Below are positions 37,206 to 46,537 of a stretch of DNA of 64,000 nt, piece by piece. Every line of letters starts with the position of its first letter. The stretch's first letter is position 1. Source of the stretch: Barthelona sp. PCE (taxonomy: Eukaryota > Metamonada: BaSk clade); NCBI GenBank assembly GCA_040285745.1, contig JAUFOR010000003.1, positions 496,001 to 560,000 of the forward strand, written 5' to 3'. The notes beneath the pieces are model-generated. The model saw nothing but the letters and a program-made list of their open reading frames with translations, was not told the origin of the DNA and did no database searches. A program made the translations under genes and the position numbers.

Positions 37206-39473
37206 TTACTTAGTGTTGTTTAAAACAACAGCAGTGGCTAAATTGCTGGTATATGCTGAAAAACTTGCGTCTTCTGTACGCACGATACGCTTGGTACCCG
37301 AAAATACAGAAGAATTCGACGTTCCCTGAGGAGTATCGGCATTGTTCAGAAGACTTTTTAAGAATCTTTCCTGACTGTGCCCAGGATACACGAGGTGCAC
37401 GACGGGTGTTGGCCAACGTTCCGCGAGGATACGATGCACCTCACCATTTGCTTCATCAATCAAAGCAGCAAACCAAGAATAGCCTTCAACGTTTTGATAC
37501 CCTTCCTCGGACCATCTCTTGTACATTTCGTCGTAGTGTACCAACAGAGTGTGGTACGTGTCCAAGAAAAGAATTCTATTAGGACCCATTGATGAAGTGT
37601 CAAGTAGAACAGGCCTTACTCCCTTGTCCGAGTACATCATGAGGAGGGGTTGGAATATTTGGAGAGAATTATACACGTTGCTCCTGTTAAATACATTAGC
37701 TTTAAACACTGTTTCATCTGGAGTTTCGTTAAACTTACTCAACAATACACTCTTCCGAAGGTAAAACAAAAACTGCGAAAGTGCACCCATGTTCAAAGGG
37801 AAGTGGAAAGATGAAGGAGCATTCATCTGATACTGGCCAAATTTGATACCCATGTTAATTAGTGTCTTATCAATCAGTCTCACGAGGCTTTCCTGATCAT
37901 CTGTCTTCTGCTTTTCAACGCACACACGCGCAACAATAACGGCTGCTGCCTCTTGATCGAAAGCATTAATAAAGTTCTGTGTCTGAGCTGTAGCATTGAT
38001 TCCAACTGCTAGCGTCACAACACGACGGACGAAATGACCCAGTGGGTGTGTGTAAGTCATCACAAACTGGATGACTGCGCGGTCAGGGGTGGGGCCCTCC
38101 ACTTCGTTGACGTCAAAAAAGAATGCCAAGGAGTTATTGGCGTCGCACGAACACATCTGCCACATACACGTACCACTCTCACCAATCTCCTTGTGCGACA
38201 CAGACGGACTTTGCACTTTGAGAGAATAACAGTTTCCAATCGCACCACAAAAGCGCACCATTGGAGTAGCACAGGCTTGAAGAGTAACCTGAAACGCTGA
38301 TCCGACTGTTACAGTATCCTCAAGGGGTGCGTCAGCATCACCGTACAACGCACGCGCACCAATGCCCCCAACGGCTGCGAATGTCTTTAAAAACGAAGAT
38401 CTAAAGATATCATCCGAGAACCGATCCGTCATGAAGCAGTAACCCCCAGTCTTACGTACAAGGGTCTCCATCTCGTAGATTCCTGCCTGTCTGACTGATC
38501 CTGCCCAAACGTCCACAGTGATATACTGCTCACAGAACTTCTCGGTCAACTTGGCGAAAAATTTCTTAGATGATTTTGAACCACTAACCAATTCGTTCTC
38601 AAGCGAGTGATGTGTCCTAATAACCTTGGTCTTTTCGAGTTCAGCAAACTTTCCTTCACCATAAGTGATAGGACCGCTGCTGAAGAGCATGACACGACCA
38701 GGCCTCTGATTAGCAACAACCTTAAGAACACGCTGTGCTAGCAACAATGCCGAACCAGTCGCTCTCCTCGGCCTCTGACCGTCCTGTACTGGCCAGGCAG
38801 CTTTGTTAATAGCACGAATAGTTGCCTCAAGAGAGAAGGCGCAATCACCAATAGTCTTAAGGAAGGGAGAATTGTAGCCTGTAAAAAGTTCCTTGAGCTT
38901 TTCATCGTTCGGAACAGCCTCTGCATTGAATGTATAGGAACGTGGGATATCACCCGCTTCCAAATCCCAAATTTGTAGAGTAGTGCTGTAAGACATAATT
39001 CCAATATAAGCGTTCTCTGGAATATACGGGATAGCATCCACCAGTACATCCTTCAGTGCATCGAGTGTTGCTTTGCTTTGGAAAGCATCAACAACAAAGA
39101 AATAAAATGGACTTTCTCGTGCCTCACCAATTTTATATTCTATCGCTACACTATCTTGCATGAATGGGATAGGGTTCTGCATAATGTGTGGCGGTGTCTG
39201 GTTCACGGTACCGCAGATTGCACAGTTCCAAAAGCGCAAATCTTCCTTAGCGACATCACAATATGGATTAGCGTATGCTTGACATTTTGAACAACTTGGG
39301 GGATCCATTTCAACGCACTTAAGATTTTCTATGTGTTTTAGAGGAGTAAACGTGCATGAAAGTGGAACAGGAAGCTGAGCAGCTTGTGTACGAGAACTTG
39401 GGAATGAATTCCATGGAAATCTAAGGCCCGTGAGTGCCTCAACGTTATCAAACGATTCCTGAGGTGTAGACAT
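37206..39473 (-). CDS. SEC23: SEC23, COPII coat GTPase-activating subunit
   Basis: Inner-coat subunit of COPII vesicles that activates the SAR1 GTPase at ER exit sites. The 755-residue protein has a normal length. It starts with EALTGLRFPWNSFPSSR, has the zinc-finger Cys pairs SKCQAY...WNCAICGTVN, then the trunk (FVVDAFQSKATLDALKDVLV), helical domain, and the C-terminal gelsolin-like domain (ILFLDTYHTLLVHYD and VYPGHSQERFL). It clearly matches SEC23 rather than SEC24 (the CNxC... WxC spacing and PPSCSKCQAYANPYC). It pairs functionally with the gamma-COP gene 7 kb away. TTTTCAGTGA precedes the ATG. Confidence 0.95.
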   Translation of the reverse strand: MSTPQESFDNVEALTGLRFPWNSFPSSRTQAAQLPVPLSCTFTPLKHIENLKCVEMDPPSCSKCQAYANPYCDVAKEDLRFWNCAICGTVNQTPPHIMQNPIPFMQDSVAIEYKIGEARESPFYFFVVDAFQSKATLDALKDVLVDAIPYIPENAYIGIMSYSTTLQIWDLEAGDIPRSYTFNAEAVPNDEKLKELFTGYNSPFLKTIGDCAFSLEATIRAINKAAWPVQDGQRPRRATGSALLLAQRVLKVVANQRPGRVMLFSSGPITYGEGKFAELEKTKVIRTHHSLENELVSGSKSSKKFFAKLTEKFCEQYITVDVWAGSVRQAGIYEMETLVRKTGGYCFMTDRFSDDIFRSSFLKTFAAVGGIGARALYGDADAPLEDTVTVGSAFQVTLQACATPMVRFCGAIGNCYSLKVQSPSVSHKEIGESGTCMWQMCSCDANNSLAFFFDVNEVEGPTPDRAVIQFVMTYTHPLGHFVRRVVTLAVGINATAQTQNFINAFDQEAAAVIVARVCVEKQKTDDQESLVRLIDKTLINMGIKFGQYQMNAPSSFHFPLNMGALSQFLFYLRKSVLLSKFNETPDETVFKANVFNRSNVYNSLQIFQPLLMMYSDKGVRPVLLDTSSMGPNRILFLDTYHTLLVHYDEMYKRWSEEGYQNVEGYSWFAALIDEANGEVHRILAERWPTPVVHLVYPGHSQERFLKSLLNNADTPQGTSNSSVFSGTKRIVRTEDASFSAYTSNLATAVVLNNTK

Positions 39474-39912
39474 TCACTGAAAAGGATTATAATGTGGAAT
39501 ACACTAATCTGATTCATATTATCAATTGCGTTCATATTAAATACATTTATAAAAAGGAATGCCGTACTATTTGGCAACAATACAGTTAATTATGGTAACT
39601 ACCAACCACAAAAACTCAAAAAAGAGGAAATACTATTGAATACTTTCAACTTTCATTTATTGACTATTCAAATTGTTTATGTGTGTTTTGCACCCATGAT
39701 TATCATTAAAAACATAATTTATTGGTAATATAAGTCTCACAAACCCTTAAATAAAGAGAAGAAGATACAGTGATAAAGAGAGGAACACGTGAATTGACAA
39801 ACATGAAGGGTGTATTTGAAAACTGTGAAGGCTGTTCTCAAAGCTCTACAAAAAAAAACTCCATTTCTCGATTGTATTCCTTAAACCTCCATTTTCAAGA
39901 ATATAGTTACAC
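39474..39912. other. Intergenic stretch, nothing recognised
   Basis: A 439-bp AT-rich divergent spacer between SEC23 and the nucleotidyltransferase. Short frames and one small upstream ORF starting at an ATG near 39803 occur. No RNA gene or repeat was seen. Confidence 0.4.
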
Positions 39913-41310
39913 ATGCCAAGCGGACAAACCAGAAATCGTGAGTTTTTCGCGATTACTGAGGACACAGCCGTTGAAACACGGGTAAATGAACTAATATACT
40001 GCTTCTTACCGTCAAAGAAAGCAGTAGATTCAAGAAACTTCGTCGAGCGGATGCTTGAACAGCATCTACATCGCAAACTGGGCTTTAAACTGTACTTTTA
40101 TGGGTCAACACCACTCAAAACATTTTTACCTTCAGCAGACGTTGATTGCATCATTGCCTCGTCATCTGCGACAAATACGTCCAGTGATGTGCTGAAGGAG
40201 GTGTATAAAACGCTTGAAGCAGCAGCAAAAGATGCTGAATGTCCCATCCGAGTCATGGACGTCCAATTCATTCATGCAACTGTCCCTGTGGTCAAGTGCA
40301 TCGTTAACAACATTTTTTTCGATATCAGTTCGAACCAATTTGCAGGATTGTGGGCTCTAACGTTTTTGGAGCAGGTTGACCGGAGACTGAGTCGTTTCCA
40401 TTTATTTAAGCGAAGCATAGTCTTGTGTAAGGCCTGGTGCCACTACCAAGCACGTATCTTGGGCAGCATGAACGGCATGTTAAGCACATATGCGGTTGAG
40501 ACGATTTTACTTCGACCCTTCATAGATTTGGAATTGAGATCTCCATTCCAGGTTCTCTGCGCATTCATGTCCATCCTGGCTACGTTTAACTGGGATGAGT
40601 ATGCGTATAGTGTTGCGGGCCCGGTCAGAAAAGATGAATTATGCAACATATCACGAGACGTGAATGGAAACCAGCTGTATACAAAACTTCCTTCCAAATT
40701 GAACAGCTTCCTCAAGAAGGGAGAACGACTGGCGCGTGCATCGTCAGGTATTAGGGACCCGGAAGACTATGGCGTTCTTTCTGAGGGAGCGATGGCAGAG
40801 ATAATATATAATTCACACTATGTATACACATCACAGACGCTCATGCCGCAGACGTACTTCACGCCCAGGGAGATGGACATCATTGATCCATTGAATTTCT
40901 GCAATAACCTGGGGAGATCCATCTCCCCATTGCAATCAGCCAGGATAAAGGATGTAGCTACAAGGGACTATCTAATTATACACGATTTATTGAGAGTCAA
41001 GAACGACAAGCAGCGCGTTGATCTGTTTGATCTGTTTTTCCGGGATATGTGGATGAGTGTCACGATCGAACAAGGGACAAAGTCCCGAGAGTGTGATCAT
41101 GAAGATTTAGATGATCTGTTATACAGTGACCAGCGCAACCTCGCCCAAGTGCGACAGTTACTTCTGAACAGAAATGGAAATAACGTTATGATGGGTGTTA
41201 ACGAAAAGACAAGAGTACTTCGACAGAATAACTCAAAGAGGAGGCACATATCGCCAACATTGAGCCCTATCCCCGGGCAGAGGAAGAAGAAAAGGAGAAG
41301 GAGAGATTAA
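39913..41310 (+). CDS. Noncanonical poly(A) polymerase-like nucleotidyltransferase
   Basis: A 465-residue member of the polymerase-beta nucleotidyltransferase superfamily. The catalytic palm has LYFYGSTPLKTFLPSADVDCI, where the GS and DxD motifs are intact, and a third Asp in NIFFDIS. The poly(A)-polymerase-associated part follows with HLFKRSIVLCKAWCHYQARILGSMNGMLSTYAVE, closely matching a plant and protist family annotated as nucleotidyltransferase/TRF4-type. It lacks an obvious zinc finger or RRM. The tail is basic (GQRKKKRRRRD), probably nuclear. Function is likely terminal nucleotide addition to RNA, but the substrate is unknown. The convergent coiled-coil gene ends 5 bp away. Confidence 0.82.
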   Translation: MPSGQTRNREFFAITEDTAVETRVNELIYCFLPSKKAVDSRNFVERMLEQHLHRKLGFKLYFYGSTPLKTFLPSADVDCIIASSSATNTSSDVLKEVYKTLEAAAKDAECPIRVMDVQFIHATVPVVKCIVNNIFFDISSNQFAGLWALTFLEQVDRRLSRFHLFKRSIVLCKAWCHYQARILGSMNGMLSTYAVETILLRPFIDLELRSPFQVLCAFMSILATFNWDEYAYSVAGPVRKDELCNISRDVNGNQLYTKLPSKLNSFLKKGERLARASSGIRDPEDYGVLSEGAMAEIIYNSHYVYTSQTLMPQTYFTPREMDIIDPLNFCNNLGRSISPLQSARIKDVATRDYLIIHDLLRVKNDKQRVDLFDLFFRDMWMSVTIEQGTKSRECDHEDLDDLLYSDQRNLAQVRQLLLNRNGNNVMMGVNEKTRVLRQNNSKRRHISPTLSPIPGQRKKKRRRRD

Positions 41311-41315
41311 ATAAA

Positions 41316-41954
41316 CTAATAACCATTCAGAAAACCCACCGTTGCTGATTCTTCCATTGCTTTAAGCCTGTTTCTAAGGCGAGTGACCTCTGCTTGTGCA
41401 GCGTCCAACGATTTGAAACCAAGATAACTGCTCAACCCGTTTTGCAAAGATGCATTTTCTTCACGAAGCTCTTCCAAGCGCTTATTCTTTTCTATCAAAC
41501 GATAATGGAACAGGTCTGGCGTCAGGCCCAGTTGACCCAGAATGACTTTAAACCGATTTATCTCGGCTATGATCGTCTGTGTCTCTGTAAAATATCGATC
41601 TCCCTCATCTTTCCATTGATCTGTCTCTTTAATGCTTTCCTTTCTTTCCTCCCCTTCTGTGGCCATGCGTTGCTCAATATCTCCCAGGGAAATGATGATT
41701 TCCCTCAGTTCATCTTCCTTTTGCTCTAAATCAAATATTGTAAGTTCCTTCTTCGACTGCTGGATTCCCATGTTCTGCATAGTGGTAAGTGCGATACTTG
41801 GATCAAACTGTATCATTTCCAGTTCATTTAGTATCTTACTAACGGCGATTAATGCTTCCCTGCAATTACTGTCAATAAACGACATTTCCTCCCTCAATTC
41901 GCTGTAAAACTGAGTATTCAATGAATCGCGACTCCTTATTTTCTTTAAACTCAT
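41316..41954 (-). CDS. Coiled-coil protein, unassigned
   Basis: A 212-residue helical protein from ATG 41954 (MSLKKIRSRDSL). Coiled coils occupy most of residues 35-205, with a break around LGQLGLTPDLFHYRLIEKN. The pattern of a Pro-centred LTPD hinge between coiled coils is reminiscent of small mitotic coiled-coil subunits (for example augmin HAUS1 or kinetochore components), but this is not a demonstrated homology. Function unknown. No TM or zinc motif. Confidence 0.65.
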   Translation of the reverse strand: MSLKKIRSRDSLNTQFYSELREEMSFIDSNCREALIAVSKILNELEMIQFDPSIALTTMQNMGIQQSKKELTIFDLEQKEDELREIIISLGDIEQRMATEGEERKESIKETDQWKDEGDRYFTETQTIIAEINRFKVILGQLGLTPDLFHYRLIEKNKRLEELREENASLQNGLSSYLGFKSLDAAQAEVTRLRNRLKAMEESATVGFLNGY

Positions 41955-42262
41955 AGATAGATAGGATGAAAAAATAGAAACAAATGCGATCAATGAATAT
42001 GTAATATGTTCATTTCTGTGGCCTGCAAAAAGAATATATTGCCTAATTTACGAATGTAAAATCTTCAAAACGATAGGAACACTGCTATTCATCCTTTGTG
42101 GTTTATTAATGATTTTATTCATAAATTTATGGATTTGACTGCAATTAAATGAACTAAAAAACTGTCAAAACACATATTGGATGCCAAATAAACTGTATTT
42201 TCAAATATTTCTTTTTCTCTAGATCTATTTTCTTTTTTCTATTTTTATTGATTAAATCACCA
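41955..42262. other. Intergenic stretch, nothing recognised
   Basis: A 308-bp AT-rich divergent spacer. The right end is pyrimidine-rich (TTTCTTTTTCTCTAG-like) and leads to ATCACCA directly before the ATG at 42263. No other feature seen. Confidence 0.4.
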
Positions 42263-42730
42263 ATGTCACGCTATAACAGAGTAATTTTTATTATCGGACT
42301 TATGCTTTTGAGCTTTGCATATGGAGTTCAGTCTTCTTCTTCTTTTGAATCAAACAGAATGGGAACCTATAGATGCGACTCATGCTGTCGTGTCCGCTCT
42401 TCGTCAAGAGGAAGCAGCTCCTCCTTTGTTGATCAGGGTTGCGTTGACTTTTGTTTTAAGAACGATGGACAATGTGGCAGTTATATGCAATTTAGACGCG
42501 GATGCTCTTCTAAATCATCGTTTAGAAGCAGTACAGTGTTAGACAGAGATTGTCTTGCTTTCTGTGTTAAAAGCGAGAATTTACCAGATTGCGCTTCTGT
42601 TTACAACCGTGCCAAATCCAGCTGCAGCCGTAGAAAGTGTTCCAGAGGACATTGCTACACTCGTCTTGATAGAACATGTATTCCACATGAGTTGTCACGC
42701 CTTTTAGAGCAGAAATTTGAACGAGTCTAG
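42263..42730 (+). CDS. Cys/Arg/Ser-rich secreted protein
   Basis: A 155-residue protein. A clear signal peptide (MSRYNRVIFIIGLMLLSFAYG) is followed by a Ser-rich spacer and a domain with 14 or more cysteines in repeated patterns (CDSCCRVRSS, GCVDFCFKNDGQCG, DRDCLAFCVKSENLPDC, CSRRKCSRGHC). Two half-repeats of the type DxxC-x-x-FC can be seen (QGCVDFCFKN and RDCLAFCVKS). The mature protein is strongly basic with many Arg. It looks like a disulfide-rich extracellular protein (adhesive, matrix or effector); I recognise no family. The start is ATG 42263; the open frame begins with a TTG. Confidence 0.7.
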   Translation: MSRYNRVIFIIGLMLLSFAYGVQSSSSFESNRMGTYRCDSCCRVRSSSRGSSSSFVDQGCVDFCFKNDGQCGSYMQFRRGCSSKSSFRSSTVLDRDCLAFCVKSENLPDCASVYNRAKSSCSRRKCSRGHCYTRLDRTCIPHELSRLLEQKFERV

Positions 42731-42753
42731 TAAAAATTTTCAATTATTTTATT

Positions 42754-43947
42754 TTATTCATCAAAGAATGTAAAATCCGTATGACTGTCCATTCTAGCCT
42801 TCTTTCTTGACAACAAACGTTCCTTCTTATCTTCTAAAAGATCCTCAAGTTGGCTTTCACGATCCTCCTTCATCAACTCGTGTCTTGGTACAGGTCTTGG
42901 TGTTACGAAATGAATACCCAAGAGATCCTTCAATGGACGACTTTCATACACAACGTATGAATATATACGCTTACCAAACACACTAAACAATGCCTTGACG
43001 ACGAACGCACGCAAACCTTGAGCTTCTAGGTTTTGACCGTGCATAGAATACAACAAAAACTTAAAATCTATCCTATTACAAGGCAGAGTCATACAATGTA
43101 TTCTGAACGTGGAGTAATCTCCCTCCCTCTCAATGTTCTTGACCACATTCGCACTGTATTGGATGGGATAAATCTCATCCTGTAAGAAATTTCTGTAATA
43201 TTCTACATTTCTTTCAACATCACTTGAAAGATTCTTAGAATTCTGCAAATAATGATCCAAAGTGAAACACATAAATCTAAAGGCCAAAAGCTCTAAAGGG
43301 CTATCCCTACTTGTCATGTCATAATGCAAATTCATTATATCATTAATTAATTCAAAATCGGGTCTAATCACAATAAAGAGAATAAATGCAAAGAGGTACA
43401 GATATAGATCCTCTTTTTGAGCGTCTAGTTGAGCGTAAATAATGTCCATATAACTGTCTAAATAAAATTCCATGACTTCAGGTATTACAGAAAACTGCAT
43501 CATTATCATAAAGCATGACAAAACTGCATATCCCTCTGTTCTGTCCTTTAGCATGTTGAAGAGTTCAATGGCTTCTCCGCGTTGAAGTGGCAAGAGAAAC
43601 AATGCGTGATAAATCAATTCAAGACACTTTTCGTTGATTTCCTGTTCTGATAGTTGCAGGATGGTCGTGAATAAAAAGCTATTAGGGTGCTCCAGACGAT
43701 TTTTAAGAAGAATATCATCAATATCAATAAAATGCTTCGTCTTATCCTTCAAATTCGAACTAGAAAGCGCCTCGATGGACTGTGCGAAGGGGATATCAGC
43801 AAGCAAGACTATGTCTTCCAGACTGTTTGCCTTCTTCTTAGCTGTGCGACTTTGAAAATCTCTGCTCTTGTGTAGAACAGCTGCACCTGCACCTTTCACT
43901 CGGTGATTTGTTCTTCGCTCACCTCCTTTGTTGAAATTTCTTCCCAT
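42754..43947 (-). CDS. Hypothetical helical protein with basic termini
   Basis: A 397-residue protein from ATG 43947. The first 50 residues are very basic (MGRNFNKGGERRTNHRVKG, then SRTAKKKANS), as in ribosome-associated or nucleolar proteins. The middle (60-270) is a HEAT-like helical region. A conserved-looking segment RIDFKFLLYSMHGQNLEAQG lies near residue 320. The C-terminus is charged with a K/R-rich stretch (KKERLLSRKKARMDSH). I do not recognise it; a ribosome-biogenesis or interferon-related-developmental-regulator-like role is possible but unsupported. Confidence 0.65.
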   Translation of the reverse strand: MGRNFNKGGERRTNHRVKGAGAAVLHKSRDFQSRTAKKKANSLEDIVLLADIPFAQSIEALSSSNLKDKTKHFIDIDDILLKNRLEHPNSFLFTTILQLSEQEINEKCLELIYHALFLLPLQRGEAIELFNMLKDRTEGYAVLSCFMIMMQFSVIPEVMEFYLDSYMDIIYAQLDAQKEDLYLYLFAFILFIVIRPDFELINDIMNLHYDMTSRDSPLELLAFRFMCFTLDHYLQNSKNLSSDVERNVEYYRNFLQDEIYPIQYSANVVKNIEREGDYSTFRIHCMTLPCNRIDFKFLLYSMHGQNLEAQGLRAFVVKALFSVFGKRIYSYVVYESRPLKDLLGIHFVTPRPVPRHELMKEDRESQLEDLLEDKKERLLSRKKARMDSHTDFTFFDE

Positions 43948-44460
43948 ATCTGTTAAAGCAGAATAAATGAAATAACAAAATGTTGAAGCTGTTTTAGTGT
44001 GTTTTGACATCAATTAAGCGATTTACTAGGAATCAAAGTATCGATTCCGACTATGAAAAGCTAAACCATCACAAATTTTATAGAACTGCGCTGAATTTAC
44101 TTGTATTTTTGAAACATTTATTACATTGTATCACCTATTTAACCGACAATTTCCTTGTTTATGATCAAAAAATGTACATTAGGAAAATAGCATCAAAAGA
44201 ATTGGAAAAACTGATTGTCCAACCTACAATGTGGTTTATTATCTCACTAAACAGATGTTTGTTAACGAAAACGTCAAAAAATCGATTACAAAATCCTGTG
44301 GACTATAAAAACCTTATTTGAAGCTAATTCATACCTTTTAAAGCATGTCTTCCACGCGATAATATAAATATCAAGCATTTCACCTTCACAAAAATTTAGA
44401 ATCGGTAGTCTACGCGGTTTACATTACTTAACCTTCTCACAAACAAATAGTATATTTTAA
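43948..44460. other. Intergenic stretch, nothing recognised
   Basis: A 513-bp spacer between divergent genes. It contains a 105-codon open frame beginning with TTG at 44004, with its first ATG only near codon 57, which I do not consider a gene. TCTCACAAAC lies before the ATG at 44461. Confidence 0.4.
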
Positions 44461-45477
44461 ATGGTAGTAGAGCAAAAACCCAACGTAGTAGGACCATTTT
44501 CACTCAACATTGCAGCCAGTATCGGTATTATCTTTCTGAATAAGATTGTTTTTAAGACATTAGGATTCCCAGGAGGAACCACCCTCACTTTTATTCACTT
44601 TGTATGCACAATCATTGGCCTATACATATCCAGAAATGTGGGGCTCTTCAAAGCAAAGAAATTAAAATTTGTCGATGTTCTTCCGCTCGGTGTTGGTCTC
44701 TCTCTATATATTGGTATGAACAACCTGTCTCTCAGTGCAAACAGTGTTTCTATATATCAGGTAATGAAAATCATGGGTACACCCGCTTGTGTTGTAATCA
44801 ATGCAGTAATGTACAAACAAAAGTTCTCCATGAAGGTTTGGGTAGCGGTCTTACTCGTCTGCCTTGGTGTTGGTGTCTCCACAATCAGCGATGGTGAAGT
44901 GAAGATAACCTTTGCTGGAGCCATTTTCGGTATTGCTGGTTTCATCTGTAATGCTTTATACGTTACATGGGGTGGAAGATGGCAGAAGAAGTTAGACGCC
45001 AACTCGTTCCAACTCCTCTCAGTCCAGATGCCCATCTCTGCTTTCTTCATGTTCATATTTATTTTCTTCTTTGACGATGTAGAAGCTGTTGTTAATTACG
45101 AATATACATTCGGTGCTTATGTTGCAATTTTCACAACAGGCATTGTCTCTTTCTTCGTTAATCTTTCTGTATTTTTGGTTATTGGTCGTGCCGGCCCGGT
45201 TACTTATGCAGTCATTAGTAATATCAAGACTGTTATTATTCTAGCAGGTGGTATCATCTTCTTTGGTGATCCCCTCACACCAAAGATCTTCCTTGGTATC
45301 GTCATTACTTTGTCCGGTGTGGTTCTGTACTCTTATGAGACGACAATGCAGAAGATTCGACAAAAGCCTTCGCAGGATATTTTGAAGTTGAAGGATACCG
45401 TTGTTAATCCTATTGATGAGCTTTCTGAGACTGAGCTTGAAGATGTGGTCATTGTTAAGACCGACAAGACTGATTAA
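44461..45477 (+). CDS. SLC35-type nucleotide-sugar/triose-phosphate transporter family
   Basis: A 338-residue protein with about ten TM segments, typical of the drug/metabolite transporter superfamily of Golgi and ER nucleotide-sugar transporters. Diagnostic elements are NKIVFKTLGFPGGTTLTFIH, VSIYQVMKIMGTPACVVINA (the SLC35E-type helix-4 motif) and GPVTYAVISNIKTVIILAGG near the C-terminus. The closest match by pattern is SLC35E3. The cytosolic tail is charged. Substrate cannot be inferred. A pyrimidine-rich TCTCACAAAC region precedes the start. Confidence 0.9.
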   Translation: MVVEQKPNVVGPFSLNIAASIGIIFLNKIVFKTLGFPGGTTLTFIHFVCTIIGLYISRNVGLFKAKKLKFVDVLPLGVGLSLYIGMNNLSLSANSVSIYQVMKIMGTPACVVINAVMYKQKFSMKVWVAVLLVCLGVGVSTISDGEVKITFAGAIFGIAGFICNALYVTWGGRWQKKLDANSFQLLSVQMPISAFFMFIFIFFFDDVEAVVNYEYTFGAYVAIFTTGIVSFFVNLSVFLVIGRAGPVTYAVISNIKTVIILAGGIIFFGDPLTPKIFLGIVITLSGVVLYSYETTMQKIRQKPSQDILKLKDTVVNPIDELSETELEDVVIVKTDKTD

Positions 45478-45716
45478 GTCTATTTAATGCAAGACCCCCA
45501 AAAAAAATAAAACAGAAGTAAGCAGGTTGTTTTAATCGTTGTTTAATGACTATTTTGACGTATAAATGTGAATAAACACCTCTATTATGCTCCAGAAAAT
45601 ATTAAGACACTTCAAAAAACTCAGCTACGAACTTTAATATTGCTTTCTCACATATCCATCATTTCAGTTCGTTTTTTTTTTCTGAACAGGGGCTCTACTC
45701 AGATTAAGCCATCAAA

Positions 45717-46283
45717 ATGAACGGAATTTTTGAGTTTCGTCCAAGAAATCTTGCAAAAGATCTTTCAACTCAGATTGAATCAAAAGTTATTGCACATCGT
45801 GAAGAAGTTAAAAGCAGGATCAACGATCGTATGACACTTAAGGAAATGTTATGTCCTCAATTTCCACTAGCTAGGATCAAAAAAATTATGAAAGAGGATC
45901 TTGATGTTCAGATGATTTCTAGTGATGCTCCATACGTATTGGCTAAGACATGTGAGTTTTTTATCGCTGAATTAGCGGTTCGAGCATTTGAAATAGCAAA
46001 ACATCTTGGTCGAGAGTTGCTTACCACACAAGATGTTTTGCTCTGCATTATGTGCTTTGAGGATTATGATTTCGTTAGAGATTGTGCTGATGAGCTTGAG
46101 ATTCCATTAAAAAGAGGTTCTAACTCGGAGTTTGGAAAAGCAATGAAAATAATTGATTCCATTTGTGAAGAGGAAGATATGAATTCTCTTGAGGAATACG
46201 CTAAGGAGATTAACGTGTTTGATCCTTTTGCTTATAATGAAATACTCCTGAAAAAACAAAAAGAATTAGCAGAAAAAGACTAG
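45717..46283 (+). CDS. NFYC: NF-YC / HAP5 histone-fold transcription factor subunit
   Basis: Histone-fold subunit of the CCAAT-binding NF-Y complex. The 188-residue protein has the near-invariant FPLARIKKIMKEDLDVQMIS followed by APYVLAKTCEFFIAELAVRA and LLTTQDVLLCIM, matching NF-YC over ~80 residues. An alternative is the related DPB3/POLE4 or CHRAC histone-fold proteins, but the LARIKKIMK-D-DV-MIS string is typical of NF-YC. Its short C-terminal extension is acidic. CATCAAA precedes the ATG. Confidence 0.9.
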   Translation: MNGIFEFRPRNLAKDLSTQIESKVIAHREEVKSRINDRMTLKEMLCPQFPLARIKKIMKEDLDVQMISSDAPYVLAKTCEFFIAELAVRAFEIAKHLGRELLTTQDVLLCIMCFEDYDFVRDCADELEIPLKRGSNSEFGKAMKIIDSICEEEDMNSLEEYAKEINVFDPFAYNEILLKKQKELAEKD

Positions 46284-46537
46284 CTTCACAATGTATTCGC
46301 AATATTTGAATTATCATTATAATTCAGTTTTATATCAGTAAAACCTATAAGTTTACTCCACAAAACAGTATTTGTGTGTTATATGCACTGCTTAAAACAG
46401 AAAGATCATATAATTTCATTCAGTCACTTAATTATCAAATTTATGAGGTTTTTTTGACATTTAAAATCAATATTTTTCACATAGTCGTTGTAAAAAAGAA
46501 GAAGAAGTCTGTTTTCATATTTGCCTCGCAATTCTCA

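Noticed and set aside
44004-44321. A 105-codon open frame in the spacer before the SLC35 transporter
   Set aside because: It begins with TTG and has no ATG until about codon 57; composition is that of AT-rich spacer.
46376-46537. 54-codon N-terminal extension of gamma-COP
   Set aside because: AT-rich, low-complexity and absent from the family; the ATG at 46538 has a TCTCA motif and matches the usual N-terminus.
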